Assembly: GCA_963693285.1 (NCBI GenBank)
Contig: OY848921.1
Location: forward strand, 3,653,497-3,717,496
Direction of reading: 5' to 3'
Length of the DNA stretch: 64,000 nt
Origin: Xestospongia muta
Taxonomy: Eukaryota; Porifera; Demospongiae; Haplosclerida; Petrosiidae
Under the pieces are notes generated by a model, which was not told the origin of the DNA, did no database searches, and saw only the letters and a program-made list of their open reading frames with translations. Of this stretch, positions 47,530 through 59,959 are shown piece after piece; positions within the stretch are counted from its first letter, which is position 1; each line of letters begins with the position of its first letter. A program made the position numbers and the translations under genes.

Positions 47530-49440
47530 CTATAAGCTAACCTAATCCTCCTTTCCAAAATGCACTCAATGCATTTCCTACAACAACCATTTTAACTTCT
47601 TTATTTCCATCTAGTTGATATTAAGATCTGGAATTCTCCTTCCCAGTTGTCAACTTAGATGAGTCCCCACAACTGTTCAAAAGTTTATTTATGGAACCAT
47701 TTAATTTTAGCTTTTAATTTCTAAAATCCCTGTACATGATTCTTTGACTGTCCATGTTCATCCTGTTGGTCCTGACCTACTCCACCAAACTTTGGCTGAT
47801 CGATGTATATAATTATATATATTAACAGTTACTTGTATATATGCTTTGTGGGCTCTTCCAGACCTTGTGGGATGGTCTTCAACTGGTGAAAGCCTAAAAA
47901 GAATGATAGATTAATGATTTGTGGAAAGATAGACAAAAATACAAGAACAGATGTTGATGAAGTGCCAGTTACATGACTTTTCTGGATGATGAGATGATGA
48001 CACAAGAAAGTACCAAAAACAGTAAAAGAGAGTTGACACTGAAAGTCATTACTTATAGGGAATCAGTTAAGAAAAAAGTTTTGGGCAACTTAATATGGTA
48101 GAAATAGTGATTGACAGCAGTCTCTAAGTAAGCTTAACCAACATTGATTTGATTATTGTACACTTTACTTCAACAATATCCATAACATCATCATCAAATG
48201 ACCTGGAAATATCAAGTTGAGGTATTAGCTGGAGATGTAAGGATAACTGTTAATTAGTACACTAATAATACATATGAAGTTGCCATGTGTCATATTGAAA
48301 ATTTAGTGTAAATATTGGACTGGAGATGTAAGGAAAATTATTAACTTCCTTTCTTCCATTAGTATACTATACTAATGGAAGAAAAGGAAGTTCTTTCAGG
48401 TAGTATCAATATTCCATCAACATTAAATTTCTATGTACCTGAGCCATAATACACTTCCAAGATTCATTCCTGTTAGCCATGATACATTTCTGATTACCTC
48501 CACTAGTACATGTTATCATTACTATTGTAACAACATTTTGATTATAAATAATTACCTTTATGTGGTAATGTTACTGTAGACTACTAGTTTCAGAAGAATA
48601 AAGGTTTCATCTAAATTAAGACCTATCTAAGAAGTGAGTTATCTCTACAGAACATCAAGAAGATTGACTATAGAATTGAATGTTGTAGTTACGTTGGACA
48701 ATGGTTATCAATTGGTATCACCTTTTGGATATACAGAGTACAAATACACATGTAGACCAAAACAATCATGGACCACTTTATATAAAGTCATCACAGGTGT
48801 CTACTTATTACCAATGTAGTGGAACCAATGTAGTTCACACGTGTGTCAGCACATTAACAATTAATTGCAACAGTTTGTTTTACACCTTATCTACTATAGT
48901 AACATACAAGAACAGATTTAAAAAATGGCTCATAACTAAATTCTAAAGTTATGAAGATAGAAAAATTGGTACCTGTATATGTGGAGTGACTATAGAATGT
49001 TTAAAATGATTCAAAGACTTTGAAGCAATTTAGTAAGACGTCTTAAGCCTTTCAATAAAATGAATACACACACATGCATGCGTATTATAGAGCTATTACA
49101 TTTCTTTGAATTCAGTGCCTAGAATACGTACATACATCACTGTATAAATGGACTGGTTGTTCAACCAATATATATTTATTTGAGTTACATATAATACATG
49201 ATGAAATACTAGTAATGCCAAACACTTTTTATAATTAATATAATAATTGATAATTGATTTACCTGTATTAGCTATAGATTCATTGTATTATATGACTTAT
49301 CAATTCCATAGAAATTATTAATCAAAACAGCATGTTTTCAAATGATAGATGTACGTTGTAGACATGTACACACTTGATGAGTGACCAGCAATAAGAACTA
49401 ATCTATTACAACAATACATACTAATTATGTACTATATAGT
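47530..49440. other. Intergenic stretch with short repeats
   Basis: No gene recognised. Blocks near 48270-48310 and 48870-48960 match the non-coding sequence beside the hydrolase fragments at 30.1 and 41.5 kb. An inverted pair GGAAGAAA...AATGGAAGAAAAGGAAGT lies near 48350-48390. Confidence 0.5.
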
Positions 49441-49474
49441 CACAAAAGGGTTGGTACTAACCATACTGACAAAG

Positions 49475-50110
49475 TGTATTTGACCACTTATGTTTGGAAC
49501 ATTAATAATATATCTATCAATAACAAAAACCATGAAAAAAATTATTAATGTATTTATGCTAAAATAGTGCACTTATTTATATACAGATGACTTACCCAGC
49601 ATCAGCCATAGTTTTATACTTATTAGATGATGGAAAATATCTTCAACATAATCAACATGAAAATAAGTGGCTAATTCACCAGCTGTAATAATAAAAGTTA
49701 TAATAACTACTTTTATTATAATTATTATAGTATTTTGGATTTGGTAGTCTAAATTACTAGTTAATATATGTTATAAACATTATAACAAAATTTATTTAAA
49801 AAGAAAGGTGTTGGTACTGTGGGATACCTATTATGATAATACGACCTGAACAACCAGGTAGAATCACTTTCCTCAAATTTGTCCATTCCAGCTATCATTA
49901 GTGCACCCAGTATTGACTGAAGTATTTTGAAACCTCTAAATAGATTGGAGTCCCTTCTACATGAACTGGATGGTCACTATCCTGAACCTACATATAAGTA
50001 ATGAGGAAAAGTGTGTCGCCATCTAGACATACAGCTTCTTGTTCATCCTGTAAGAGCACCAACTTCGTTGGTTCACCGTACACAACTATCAAAAATGGAT
50101 GTAAAGCAAG
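49475..50110 (-). pseudogene. Hydrolase (Notum/PAE family) pseudogene
   Basis: Pieces in gene order: exon 1 (about 49985-50110, initial ATG region altered), exon 3 (about 49850-49975), exon 4 (about 49593-49690) and exon 5 (about 49470-49520). The exon with the GGGWC motif is missing, since exon 1 sequence follows exon 3 directly at 49980. Single-base losses break exons 3 and 4. It derives from a gene like that at 633-2421. Confidence 0.85.
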
Positions 50111-50261
50111 GACTATAAAGAGTAAGAGTTCTTCATCTCTACCGAGTCACAGAATACGGAGCGCCCCTACAGAAGCTAATTCTACGACTTCCCCTAGCCG
50201 GAGGAACAAGAACTTAATTTATTAACTGACAATTATTAAGAACATATGTGACAAAAAATAC

Positions 50262-51300
50262 AATGTAGGGAATTACTAAATTGATATAATGATAACATTT
50301 GTGTTCTTCTAGTCATATTATTACAATTTTCCAACATATGATGATCTATACTATGTGTTATGATTGTAATAACCACTGTATATGAATTCAACATTGATGA
50401 TATCTGTTATATTAGTTATTAAAATTATCTATAATAAACATATCTTATGATAGAGCTTGAGTAGTATGAAGGGGATTCAAAAATATCTTTAAAATAGTAA
50501 TCCATACAGTTTTCACAAATATACTGTACATTACTAGACTTCAAGGAAGTGCATGATCAAATTGATTATAATTACGATTATAAATGTAATTGTTTGATTT
50601 TATCAACACCTATATAACTAGAGTAAAGAGCCTTCAGCTTAACACACAACTGATGTATTAATGATTACATTATAATCACAGTTAATAATATGAGTTGTTA
50701 GAGTATTTCTTGTTTTTAGTTTGTTAAAATTACTTAAATTAGAACATGATCAATGTTAGATAATAACATAACAAGTAGATACACAATTATAAACCCATTA
50801 GTAATATAGTACACATTAAAGCAATGATTTCCTAATAATATCTGACACTAGCTAAACATATTTCAATTATATCCCTTAGTTGGTGAATGTGACAAAGATG
50901 TAGAAACAATAATCATTATGAAAATCCAGATATTACAAATCCATGATACAGCCTATACTGTAAACATTTCTGGCTCAAACTAATAATGCTTATATGCATT
51001 AAGCTTCAAACGTTTATAATAAAAGAAGGTACTACTTGTCTTTCTATTATAACCAAATTAATATGTTCTACAGGTAGAAATCTGTAAAATCCTCTTAATA
51101 TTGAGCAGACTTGACAATCGTCACTAAATTAGAGACATAGAGATACACTGCGACCTTTCTTAGAGATACGTCTCACCTATGATAGTTATATTGTCTGAGA
51201 GATGATGAAATTAAAAAAAAAAGAAATCTATCTTCAGATAGACATTACACTGTGAAAACTATTATTGAAAACTGGCCAATTTGTGCACCAATACCTTTGA
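50262..51300. repeat. Segmental repeat, partner of 60035-61800
   Basis: Long shared blocks in the same order, for example CATATGATGATCTATACTAT with GTAATAACCACTGTATATGA near 50335 and 60098, and TATTACAAATCYRT with CATTTCTGGCT near 50930 and 61550. Both copies are non-coding; the 60-kb copy has extra sequence. Confidence 0.8.
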
Positions 51301-52107
51301 ATAGATGGTATGCGTACAACACCTATAATGATTACTAATGTTATTAAATTATAGAGCACTCCTAGGATGCATTTGGTTTAGCAAAATCATGTACTCAGGT
51401 CTAGGATGATGCTGAATATGGTCATCACATTAGTTAAGATAATATTGACTTTATAAGTTTGTTTTAATGAATCATTTCATTATATTTTGTGTTTATCCAC
51501 ACTAGATTAAATAATGAATAGGTCCCCCTCCAGAGATGTCAATGGTTGGTCCTGGTTTTCTTGAAATGTAGGAATTGTATTATCAGTAGAAGTTTGAATA
51601 GCAATCAATGTTGGAACAATAGCAGCAGTAGATATAATTGTTGAAGTTTAGGTCATTGGAACTAGTGTTCGATAGAAATCAAAGTGTATGCTATTAAAAA
51701 TTACCTCCTGGTGCCAAAGAGATTGCCAGTTTTGTAATTTAATTGGGCGAGGCTCCGTATGGAATTTTTTGCAAATGGTATTTATGACCACTCAATCATT
51801 TAGAAACATTACAAAATTAAAATACATCAGAGAAAGAATAATGTCACAGTGTATGGATATGTTTACAATAAACATATTACATATATATATAATCATAAAA
51901 TAATAACATTTCTATGGATTTAAGCACAAGACATTTCACTAACTGACTTAATGTAAAAAGTAAATCTTAACATATTATGATTATCTTACAATGTGTAAAG
52001 TATGTAAAATGGTTGTTTACTTGGAATTTGAAAAGTTGCAAAGTTATTTTTTAACACTTTGATGTAGCCAATTCTGATAAAAAAGTAATTAATAAAGTTC
52101 ATAAGAA
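51301..52107. other. Intergenic stretch
   Basis: AT-rich; a 71-codon frame at 51688 has no recognisable domain. Confidence 0.4.
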
Positions 52108-52127
52108 TTAAATATAATGTATCATAC

Positions 52128-52442
52128 CTTTATATGTTGACATTATTATGTCAGCTAAATCACTTCTATTTAAACTATCATCTCTTAAAATATCCAGGAA
52201 AGTTTTGAAGGTGCTAGCATTATATTTGACACGATCCTTTAGATCATCGAGAATCCTCTCAAGACGATCAGAACATGTCTCTCTTGTTTCCCTGTCCTTC
52301 ACCTTTTTGTAAATATTCTCAGAAATAACTTCTTTTGAGTACAGTTTCCTTGCTAGGGCAAAGGGATCAACATTTGACTCAACAATAATGTCAGTGCATT
52401 GAACTAATGCTCTTCTACCTATTTCACAGTTTATAGCACAAT
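52128..52442 (-). CDS. Death-fold (CARD-like) exon
   Basis: A 315-base exon, exactly 105 codons, bounded by CTATAG and AAAG/GTATGA. It encodes a six-helix-like pattern: ALVQCTDIIVESNVDPFALA, RKLYSKEVISENIYKKV, RLERILDDLKDRV, TFKTFLDILRDD, LADIIMSTYKG. Spacing and hydrophobic pattern suit CARD/DED death-fold domains, which are abundant in sponges and mediate assembly in innate signalling. I infer it may be the 3' part of the ankyrin/COR-like gene to its right, parted by the retroelement at 53.9-58 kb. A separate gene is equally possible. Confidence 0.65.
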
Positions 52443-52499
52443 CTATAGAATGAAAGGACACAACAAGTACTAAATCATAGATTATATATAATGACATGG

Positions 52500-53474
52500 T
52501 TACTTTCAGTTTTTTATACTAGTGATGTTCTTATTTTTAATAGAGACACTTAATTAAGTCAGAACTGTGAAAAAACTGATTGTGCAATGAGTAATGGCTG
52601 AATTAAAAATGATTGTGCAGGTTTGTTCTACTGCTCTCTTAAATCCTTTCAAAAAAATTGTGTCTTTGGCACTGCCATCATTAATATAAGAGCAAGTCTC
52701 TAAGCAGTTAACGATGAGTGTTTTGAAAATATAAAGTAACTAGCATGGGAATGTAAGGGATTTTAATTATTGGTGTGGATACCTCACATTCCTTTACCTT
52801 TCTTTCACCTACATGTTACTGGTTTGTTATCTAATGCAATTAACTGAATTCCTTAGTTAGGACATTAAATTCAGATATTAAAGTTGGCCTTTTTACTATA
52901 TCATATCACGTGAAAGCATTTTCTAGATTGTGACAATAAAATACAATAACAATAATACAAAAGGATTAAGTCATACAAATGTTGAACTTTTAAAGCAATA
53001 CCTTAAATATGTGCTTAGCAAGCATACAGTACATTCAATAATGAAATTAAATGAAAGATAGAAACAAATGATATGTGTTATTGAAATCAACATTAAAGAA
53101 TCTATAATGTACGACATCCTTATAAATATTAACAATTACATTTAACCACATTTTCTACAATTTGACCTTCTATTATATATCTAATATGATAGACAAATTG
53201 ATAGATATCAAATAATCCTGGTGTTATAATGCAAGATAAACTTGAACTTACTACTGTACTTTTGGTATCTTTTCAATGTATTTAAGTCTTGTGACTTTTG
53301 CAAGTGGATTTTGGATCACAAAACTATATAATTGCTATGTATTACATCACACAAAAATTACATAGAGTCCTTCAAGTTTCACTGCTGCTTTCGTACTAGG
53401 AATACGAGAGCTGTGAAACATGAGTCTTCATAAGATTTTTAAATGAACTCTTCCTACAAGTCAAGAGACAAGAC
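52500..53474. other. Intergenic or intronic stretch
   Basis: No domain, repeat terminus or clear exon seen. Confidence 0.45.
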
Positions 53475-53838
53475 ATGGAGAATCTAATATTTAAAGAGTT
53501 AATGAAAGGGTGCAGAATGTACTGGAGAGTGGGGAGACTGAAAAAGCAAAGAAAGGAGGGAACTGTGTACAGTGATGAAGAGCGAGCAGCCATTAAAAAG
53601 TATGTCACAGAGAACGGGAATGCTAGTAACCAGAAGCACTTCAAAAAGAGGTTCACCAAACTTGGTGAAAGTACAGTACATTCATTCAAGCAGAAGTATC
53701 TGTCTTTAATAGCAAGTGGGAAGAGCAGCGTTACCAGTATCCCAAGTAAATGCATAGGCAGGCCTTTGGTGCTTGGAGACTTTGACCAGGTAGTTCAAAA
53801 GTACAAGTGTATACATTATAATGTGCAGGATAGTAATT
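53475..53838 (+). pseudogene. N-terminal DNA-binding fragment of a pogo-like transposase
   Basis: The frame reads YSDEERAAIKKYVTENGN, STVHSFKQKYLSLIASG, SIPSKCIGRPLVLGDFDQVV. This matches the helix-turn-helix and Gly-Arg-Pro-Leu linker region before the DDE_1 part of pogo/Tigger elements. No catalytic part follows; the next sequence is the retroelement. Confidence 0.7.
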
Positions 53839-53977
53839 AACATTAATTAATATTAATTAACATTAAGAAAAGAGAGCCCGTGTTGTTTTGAACTGATTGT
53901 TTTTGTAAAATTGTTGTTGAGAAATATTGTATAATTTGTATTACACTGGTAGCAGAGTCTGAGATGGAGATAGGCAC

Positions 53978-54710
53978 GTGGCCTTACCTAAAACTATTAA
54001 GGACGGCAATGAACTAGATGATTGGTTAGTGAGGTTTGATATATGTGCTAATTCCAATGGATGGAATAACGACAAAAAGGCAAGTAAAATTCGGACATTT
54101 CTCGAAGGAGTTCTGGTAGCCTACCTGGAGATGGCGGATGAAGATAAACAGATTACTCCACATTGGTGAGAGCATTGAGGGCAGAATTTCGAACAAAAGA
54201 AACGCCTTTTCAGGTGATTAGAGAGTTCGAATGCTGCAGGCTTTTGCCGGGAGAATCCCCACGTGTTTTTTGTATAAACTAATATTATCTTCGCCAGCTG
54301 ATATAATGACTACCAAAGATGCTTTAGCTAAAGCACGCTTGCTCATGATGAACAATGAACAGTTACCTAAGGAAGCAGCACATCTTACCACTTCGTCAGT
54401 TACTGGCAGTACCCCCGGTTTACAGAAAATAGAAAAACTGATACGTGATATTGGTGCCAAACTTGATTCATTAGAAAGTGACAGCCGAGCCATTAGTAAT
54501 ACTGCAGTCGGATATCAGAATAAACCAAAAAAGGCAACCAATACCTATTCCCAGCAATGCTACAGGTGTCGACAGTTTGGGCACATTGCAAAGAATTGCG
54601 GTACTATCCTTCAGTGTTTTAACTGTGGCAAATATTGCCACACAAATGCTCAGTGCCAGGGAAACGCCAGCCGGTCATCTCTACAGGCCAGGGGAGGTGA
54701 CCGGAATTAA
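53978..54710 (+). pseudogene. Gag region of the gypsy element
   Basis: Capsid-type start (GNELDDWLVRFDICANSNGW), a stop and a frame change near 54166-54230, then a second part ending in two CCHC knuckles (CYRCRQFGHIAKNC and CFNCGKYCHTNAQC) that bind the element RNA. Confidence 0.8.
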
Positions 54711-54779
54711 TACTAATACACTTGGCCTTGACATTGGATATGCCTGTAAATATTAAACAACTCTCAAAAACATCATGAA

Positions 54780-57545
54780 AATTATGAGATATTCACTGTG
54801 TTATTTTATTAGACAGTGGTTCTTCTGTGTTGTTGATTAGTCAACACTTGCTTGAATAAGCCAACTTGAGTTATAAATCAATAGCATCCTCTGTAAATGT
54901 TATCACAGCTTCTTGCAATGAGATGGAATTACGCAACACTACCATTGTACCTCTTCAGATTGGTACATTTTCTGTGACACACGAGATGTATGTTGCCCCT
55001 CAACTGGTTGCCACTGTCATTTTGGGTACTGATTTCTTGACCAATTCAATGTCTGTTTAGACTACAAGACAAAATCTATTACAATCAATGGTACAACTGT
55101 AGCTCCAAATGTGGACTACGGGGAGAACACAACATGGTCAAAGAAAAAGCTATGGGAAAACTCCTACCACACAGCTGTTATTTTATCAGAAGGCGAAGAT
55201 GACATTGAAAGTTGCACTATCCTATGTTTCATTCATCAAGGTAAATCTATTCTACCTACCTCTTCTGATACATATATGGATATAATTACAGAATATAAAT
55301 CCCTGTTTTGCTCTGTTCCAATGAAGACCAATGCAATATACCATCATATTCCAATGGGGAACTCTAAACCAATACGTGTCCCTCCAAGAAGAATACCACC
55401 GCACTATAAGGAAGAGGTTCAACAACAACTTGCTGAAATGTTAACGTAGTAGCCCTTGGCTTGCACCCTGTGGTATTCGTGCTGAAGCGAAATAGTGAAA
55501 TAAGAATTTGTATTGACTATCGCGAACTCAACAAAAGGACTGAAAAAAATAGCGATCCCTTACCTCTACCTGATGAAGTACAGGATCGTTTAGGGAATGC
55601 ACATATATTTACTAAGTTGGACTGTCGAAAAAAGTTTTGGCAGGTCCTTATCACACCCAAAGACCAAGCAAAAACAGCCTTTTCACCAGGTCCAGATATG
55701 TGGTTATTTTAATTTCTTTGATTACCATTTGGCCTTACAGGGTCACCTGGAACATTTTAGCAATCGCAATGGTTTATGTAGATGATATTTTGGTATATTC
55801 TAGTGATGAAAGAAGCCACAAACAACACCTCAGACAAGTTTTTCAAAGATTAGTAGATTATGGTCTTACCTTGCATGGAGAAAAATGTACTATTGGTGTG
55901 CAAGAAGTTTCCTACCTTGGTCACACCTTTACAAAACATGGTATGATACCAGATTCCAATAAAGTGAAAGCTATTCAGAATTAGCCAACCCCTTCTACAG
56001 CTAGAGAGGTCCAGAGGTTTCTAGGGTTGGTTTCATATTACTGAAGATATATAAAAACTTTTGCCAACATTGCCTCTCCCCTCTATCATCTTATTAATAA
56101 AGGTGTAACAATCCAATGGAAAAATGCTTGTCAAGAAGCTTTCACCACACTTAAAATCTGCTTAACTTCCCAACCTATTTTAAAATATCCTGACTTCTCC
56201 TTACCATTTACCATATACACTGATGCTAGTGACTTAGGGTTGGGAGCTGTATTACAACAAGGACCTAATGTTATTGCTTATGCTAGTCAGTCGCAGCACC
56301 CAGCTGAAAAAATTAGTGTCATCGAAAAAGAGTGTTTAGCTCTGTTTTATGCTATTAAGTACTTTAAACACTACCTCTTGAAGCATTTTTTCACTGTGTA
56401 TACAGATCACAACCCACTACAGTGGTTGTCCACACAGAAGTTGGAAGGAAAGTTAAGCTGTTGGGCTTTGCAACTTCAAGAGTTTGAATTTAAATTTTCT
56501 TTATAGAAACGGTACCCACAATACGAATGCTGATTGATGCCTTGTCATGGCAATCATGTACAGCTGCTACAAAAGTCGTTTGTGGACCTAGTGAAAGTGA
56601 CCTGATTAAGGAACAGAGGCTAATGATCTAATTCTAGCAAAAATCATTTCATACCTCAAGACAAACAGTAACAAGAAACCTCAAGGTACAGAATGGAAAC
56701 ACCCACAATACAGAAGGTAGCTTCAACTATGGCCCCAACTCAAGTTACAGAATGGTGTTCTTTATCATTGTATCATTAAAACGGTTAGTAATGAGTAGCG
56801 TCTAGTGCCGATAGCACCATTAAGTCTCAAAGCAACTTACCTACAACAATTTCATGATGCTCCTTTAGGCGCTCATCAAGGGTATATGAAAACATTACTA
56901 CGATTACAAGAAAATGTGTATTGGGTTGGAATACCAATGGACACTCAAAATTACTGCAACTCGTGTGATGCCTGCAATCAAGCAAAGCCAGCACTACCCC
57001 AGCCAGTCTTGTTGGTAAATATGTCTATGAGTAAACCCTGGGAGATGTTAAGAGTGGATATTCTAAAAGTATCTATGTCATGTCAGGGTAATTCTTATAC
57101 CTTAGTTATACAAGACTACTTCACTAAATAGCCTGTGGCCATTCCTCTGAAGGATCAAACAGTGGAAAGTACAGTTAAAGCTCTCGTTGAGATCTTTAGC
57201 ATTTATGTCATACCTACCTACATTCATTCTGACCAGGGAGCTATTTGTGAGCACACTTTTGAAAGAGACATGCCAGGCTTTTGGAATACATAAATCACGA
57301 ACCATGCCCTATCATTCCCAAGGTGATGGTTTAGCGGAGCGTACCAATTACTCCTTATTGCAGATGTTAAGGACATATTGTGTTAAATCCAGTGATTGGG
57401 AGAAATGGCTGCCTCTTCTCCTATACGCCTACCAATCCTCAATGCACACATCTACTAAATGCTCACCATATCTTATAATGTTTGGTAGAGAACCCACACT
57501 TCCATCTGATTTACCTAGACTAGCCACAGACAAATATGTTTAGTC
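54780..57545 (+). pseudogene. Pol region of the gypsy element
   Basis: Protease, reverse transcriptase (RICIDYRELNK, FTKLDCRKKFWQV, YVDD), RNase H (FTIYTDASDLGLGAVL, EKECLALFYAIKYF, VYTDHNPLQWL) and integrase (H-x-G-x-x-x-T zinc motif region, YHSQGDGLAERTN) are read from several frames with at least five stops. The Gly after LDC in the reverse transcriptase is replaced (DCRKKFW for the usual SGYHQ-type run). Confidence 0.82.
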
Positions 57546-58029
57546 TAAACAACTCCAACATCAGTTAAGTCAGATGTATGAATTAGATGAACTGCATCTT
57601 ATAAATGCAGCATCTACTCAGAAGAAGGCATATGACACTCGGGCTCATACTAGGTCATCATTTCAAGCTGGTAATCATGTTTGGTTATCCAAACCAACAG
57701 CTGGAAAGCTCTGTTCAAGATAGGAGAATGGGTGGGCTGTTTTGGAACACAGTTCAGGTAAACCGACTGTCATAATTGCACACTCGGATGGACGAAAAGG
57801 ACTGTTCATATAAATCGTTTATGGGTCCATACTCTTAGACCAGTTCCAAAAGGAGTGCCACAGTATTCTCCAATACTTATACCATGTTGGCAACCACCAT
57901 GTTTGAACATTCTCTTTGTGACATTCTCTTTGGGCCACTTTAGTAGACATCTAGAGAGTGGATAGCATCACAAAGTGAAACTTCTTCTTCTAAATCGAGA
58001 TACAATAATTAGATAGCATTACAATATTG

Positions 58030-59285
58030 TAGCTGTTCCTCTGATAACTCCTCTAACATTGGAGGGTGAAAAAGATCAAATTTTAGTGAATTTTGTTGGT
58101 TAACAAGGTTAACAGCCAGAGCAGGAAACATTCTTCCTTGAGGTACAAGCTGCATATCCTAACTTAAAACAAGAGCATCAGTGATTTGTGTAAAGAAGCT
58201 TCTTATATTCTCCAAGTTAGAAGTAGTAGGTAAAACAAAGGGTAAAAAGAACATTCACTTCTCTGATAAAGAAACAATAATAATGATATTTTCCATTAAT
58301 TTCAAGAAGTCGTCAACACTAAGATCAAATGAGAAACCATCAGGAAGACAATCAAGTAGCTCACGTGTAAAAATACCTTCAGCTTTGAGTTGAAGATGAT
58401 TACTTCTTGGAACAAATACATTCATTTCTTCTAAATATGTAACAGCAGCAACAAAAGAAATACTGATTACTTCTGACAGCTTATTAAAAAGGATTTGGAG
58501 ATGGAGGAAAACCACATTGGGCAATACAGCTGGAAAATATATATAAGTAAATGGTTAAATCATGATAGTACAGTAACGAAGCTTCAATGTCTTTCTGATC
58601 CTTGTCAAGTGTCAACCCTATTCTTAAGCATTCCCTTTTGCTGATGACCATTAACTTGGTATTTTTCTGAAGATCCTCTAATTCAAATTTAAATAAGATC
58701 GTGCTGGAATTTCTGCTTCAATATAAGATTGGCCAACAATTGTACAAATTCTCTCTGCAATTTTCATTTCAGGCTTACCTCTTGTTGTCGTGTTATTAAG
58801 AAATATTATCTCTATTTTAGATTCACAATAATTCACATGCACACCTTTAAATTGACTTAAGGTAGACCGTCAACAAGTATACTTTTCCTTCAAAGAATCC
58901 CTCACACATTCCACTATTTTATAAAATAATGTACAAAGAACAAGAAAGGAAGGCTCTGGATGTGAAAACTTAATGTGAATTTTGTGAAAATCAGGCTGAT
59001 ATATGGACGATAGCGAAAGAAAACAAGACTCAATTAGTTGTAATTTGGTAATTTCTTGCTCCATAGGGCTCAAATGTCATATGACCTTTAAAATTAAAGA
59101 AACATTTTAGCTTGGTTTCAAGCTTCTCATTTAACTTTTGTGTGAGAATATTAACTGGACTGTTGCATAATATTGCGGAAACAACATCCAGAAAGGCTCC
59201 TTGTCCACCTGAATTTATATGGTAGCCTTCATATTGGCACAATAATACTAGCATACTCAGGATTAAGGATTGCACTGTCAACTGG
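58030..59285 (-). pseudogene. COR-like region of a STAND/Roco-type gene, broken
   Basis: Minus-strand pieces: 59281-59030 (EGYHINSGGQGAFLDVV...), after a frame change 59073-58870 (PDFHKIHIKFSHPEPSFLVL), 58800-58690 (MKIAERICTIVGQSYIEAEI), 58530-58255 (HLQLKAEGIFTRELLDCL, DDFLKLMENIIIIVSLSEK) and on to 58030 (FLPFVLPTTSNLENI, VPQGRMFPALAVNLVNQQ). The last two resemble the COR winged-helix region (G-I-x-P-R-E-L-L, Y-F-M-P-C-V-L-P, V-P-Q-G-L-F-P-A-L) of sponge Roco/STAND proteins. A stop near 58155 and several frame changes indicate decay. The nucleotide-binding part is not seen. Confidence 0.55.
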
Positions 59286-59763
59286 TATGAATGTATGATG
59301 CCATAACATTATACTGTATGAGTGTCTGTAGTTTATGATTTGATGAATACATTGTCAATTATCATCAAAGACATGTTATGAATGTTATGATATTAATCTG
59401 TTTGTTGTAACTGACATATCTTTAACAGTCAAAACAATGATTTCTTAATAACTTTCAATAAGTTTCTAAACAATATAATACTTTTTTTTCATCCGTATTA
59501 ATACAGTATATTTTCATATGACTACTTTCAATATAATTATTATATACATATATTACTATTGAAGTCAAGACTGTTTGCTACTAAACCTTGATTATCAGTT
59601 TGTGCAGATTGTATAATCATGTATAAAGTTACACTGTTATTACTAGTAGTATACATCAAGTTACTAGGTTACATTAGTATCATTGTATTGACATTTATTG
59701 TAAGTATATTCTAATGTACAGAAAATAACAATGAACTGTACTAGTATAGAACTATACACTGAC

Positions 59764-59947
59764 CCTGTAGTGACTTGTCAATTAGTTGTAGAATTTTTTC
59801 TTTATTGGCATCATCAGGTTTTACCATGTCAGCAGGTGTTTGGCCCATATTATTCTTTATTGTGGCATCTGCGCCACATAACAGTAATATTTCAACACAT
59901 TCTACTTTCCAACTACGACAGGCATCATGTAAGGGGCTACGTCCATA
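59764..59947 (-). CDS. Ankyrin-repeat exon
   Basis: A splice-bounded exon coding YGRSPLHDACRSWKVECVEI, LLLCGADATIKNNMGQTPAD then a Lys-rich helix: one full ankyrin repeat and the start of the next. Ankyrin repeats bind proteins. Same strand as the COR-like and death-fold pieces, so probably one gene (inference). Confidence 0.75.
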
Positions 59948-59959
59948 CTATGTGTTAAA

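Larger units (their letters stand above)
53947..57900 (+). mobile_element. Ty3/gypsy retrotransposon, decayed, no LTRs recognised
   Basis: TGGTAGCAGAG at 53947 matches the primer-binding site for initiator tRNA-Met. Domains follow in gypsy order: gag (53978 on), a zinc knuckle pair (about 54560-54660), protease LLDSGSSVLL (near 54812), reverse transcriptase (55360-55980, with YVDDILVYSS), RNase H (56210-56506), integrase zinc part and core (56830-57540). Several stops (55447, 55982, 56504, 57129, 57541) and frame changes break it. I did not find a repeated pair of LTRs. Confidence 0.85.

Noticed and set aside
53840..58150. LTR pair for the gypsy element
   Set aside because: I could not find a repeated sequence at both ends; only the primer-binding site is supported.
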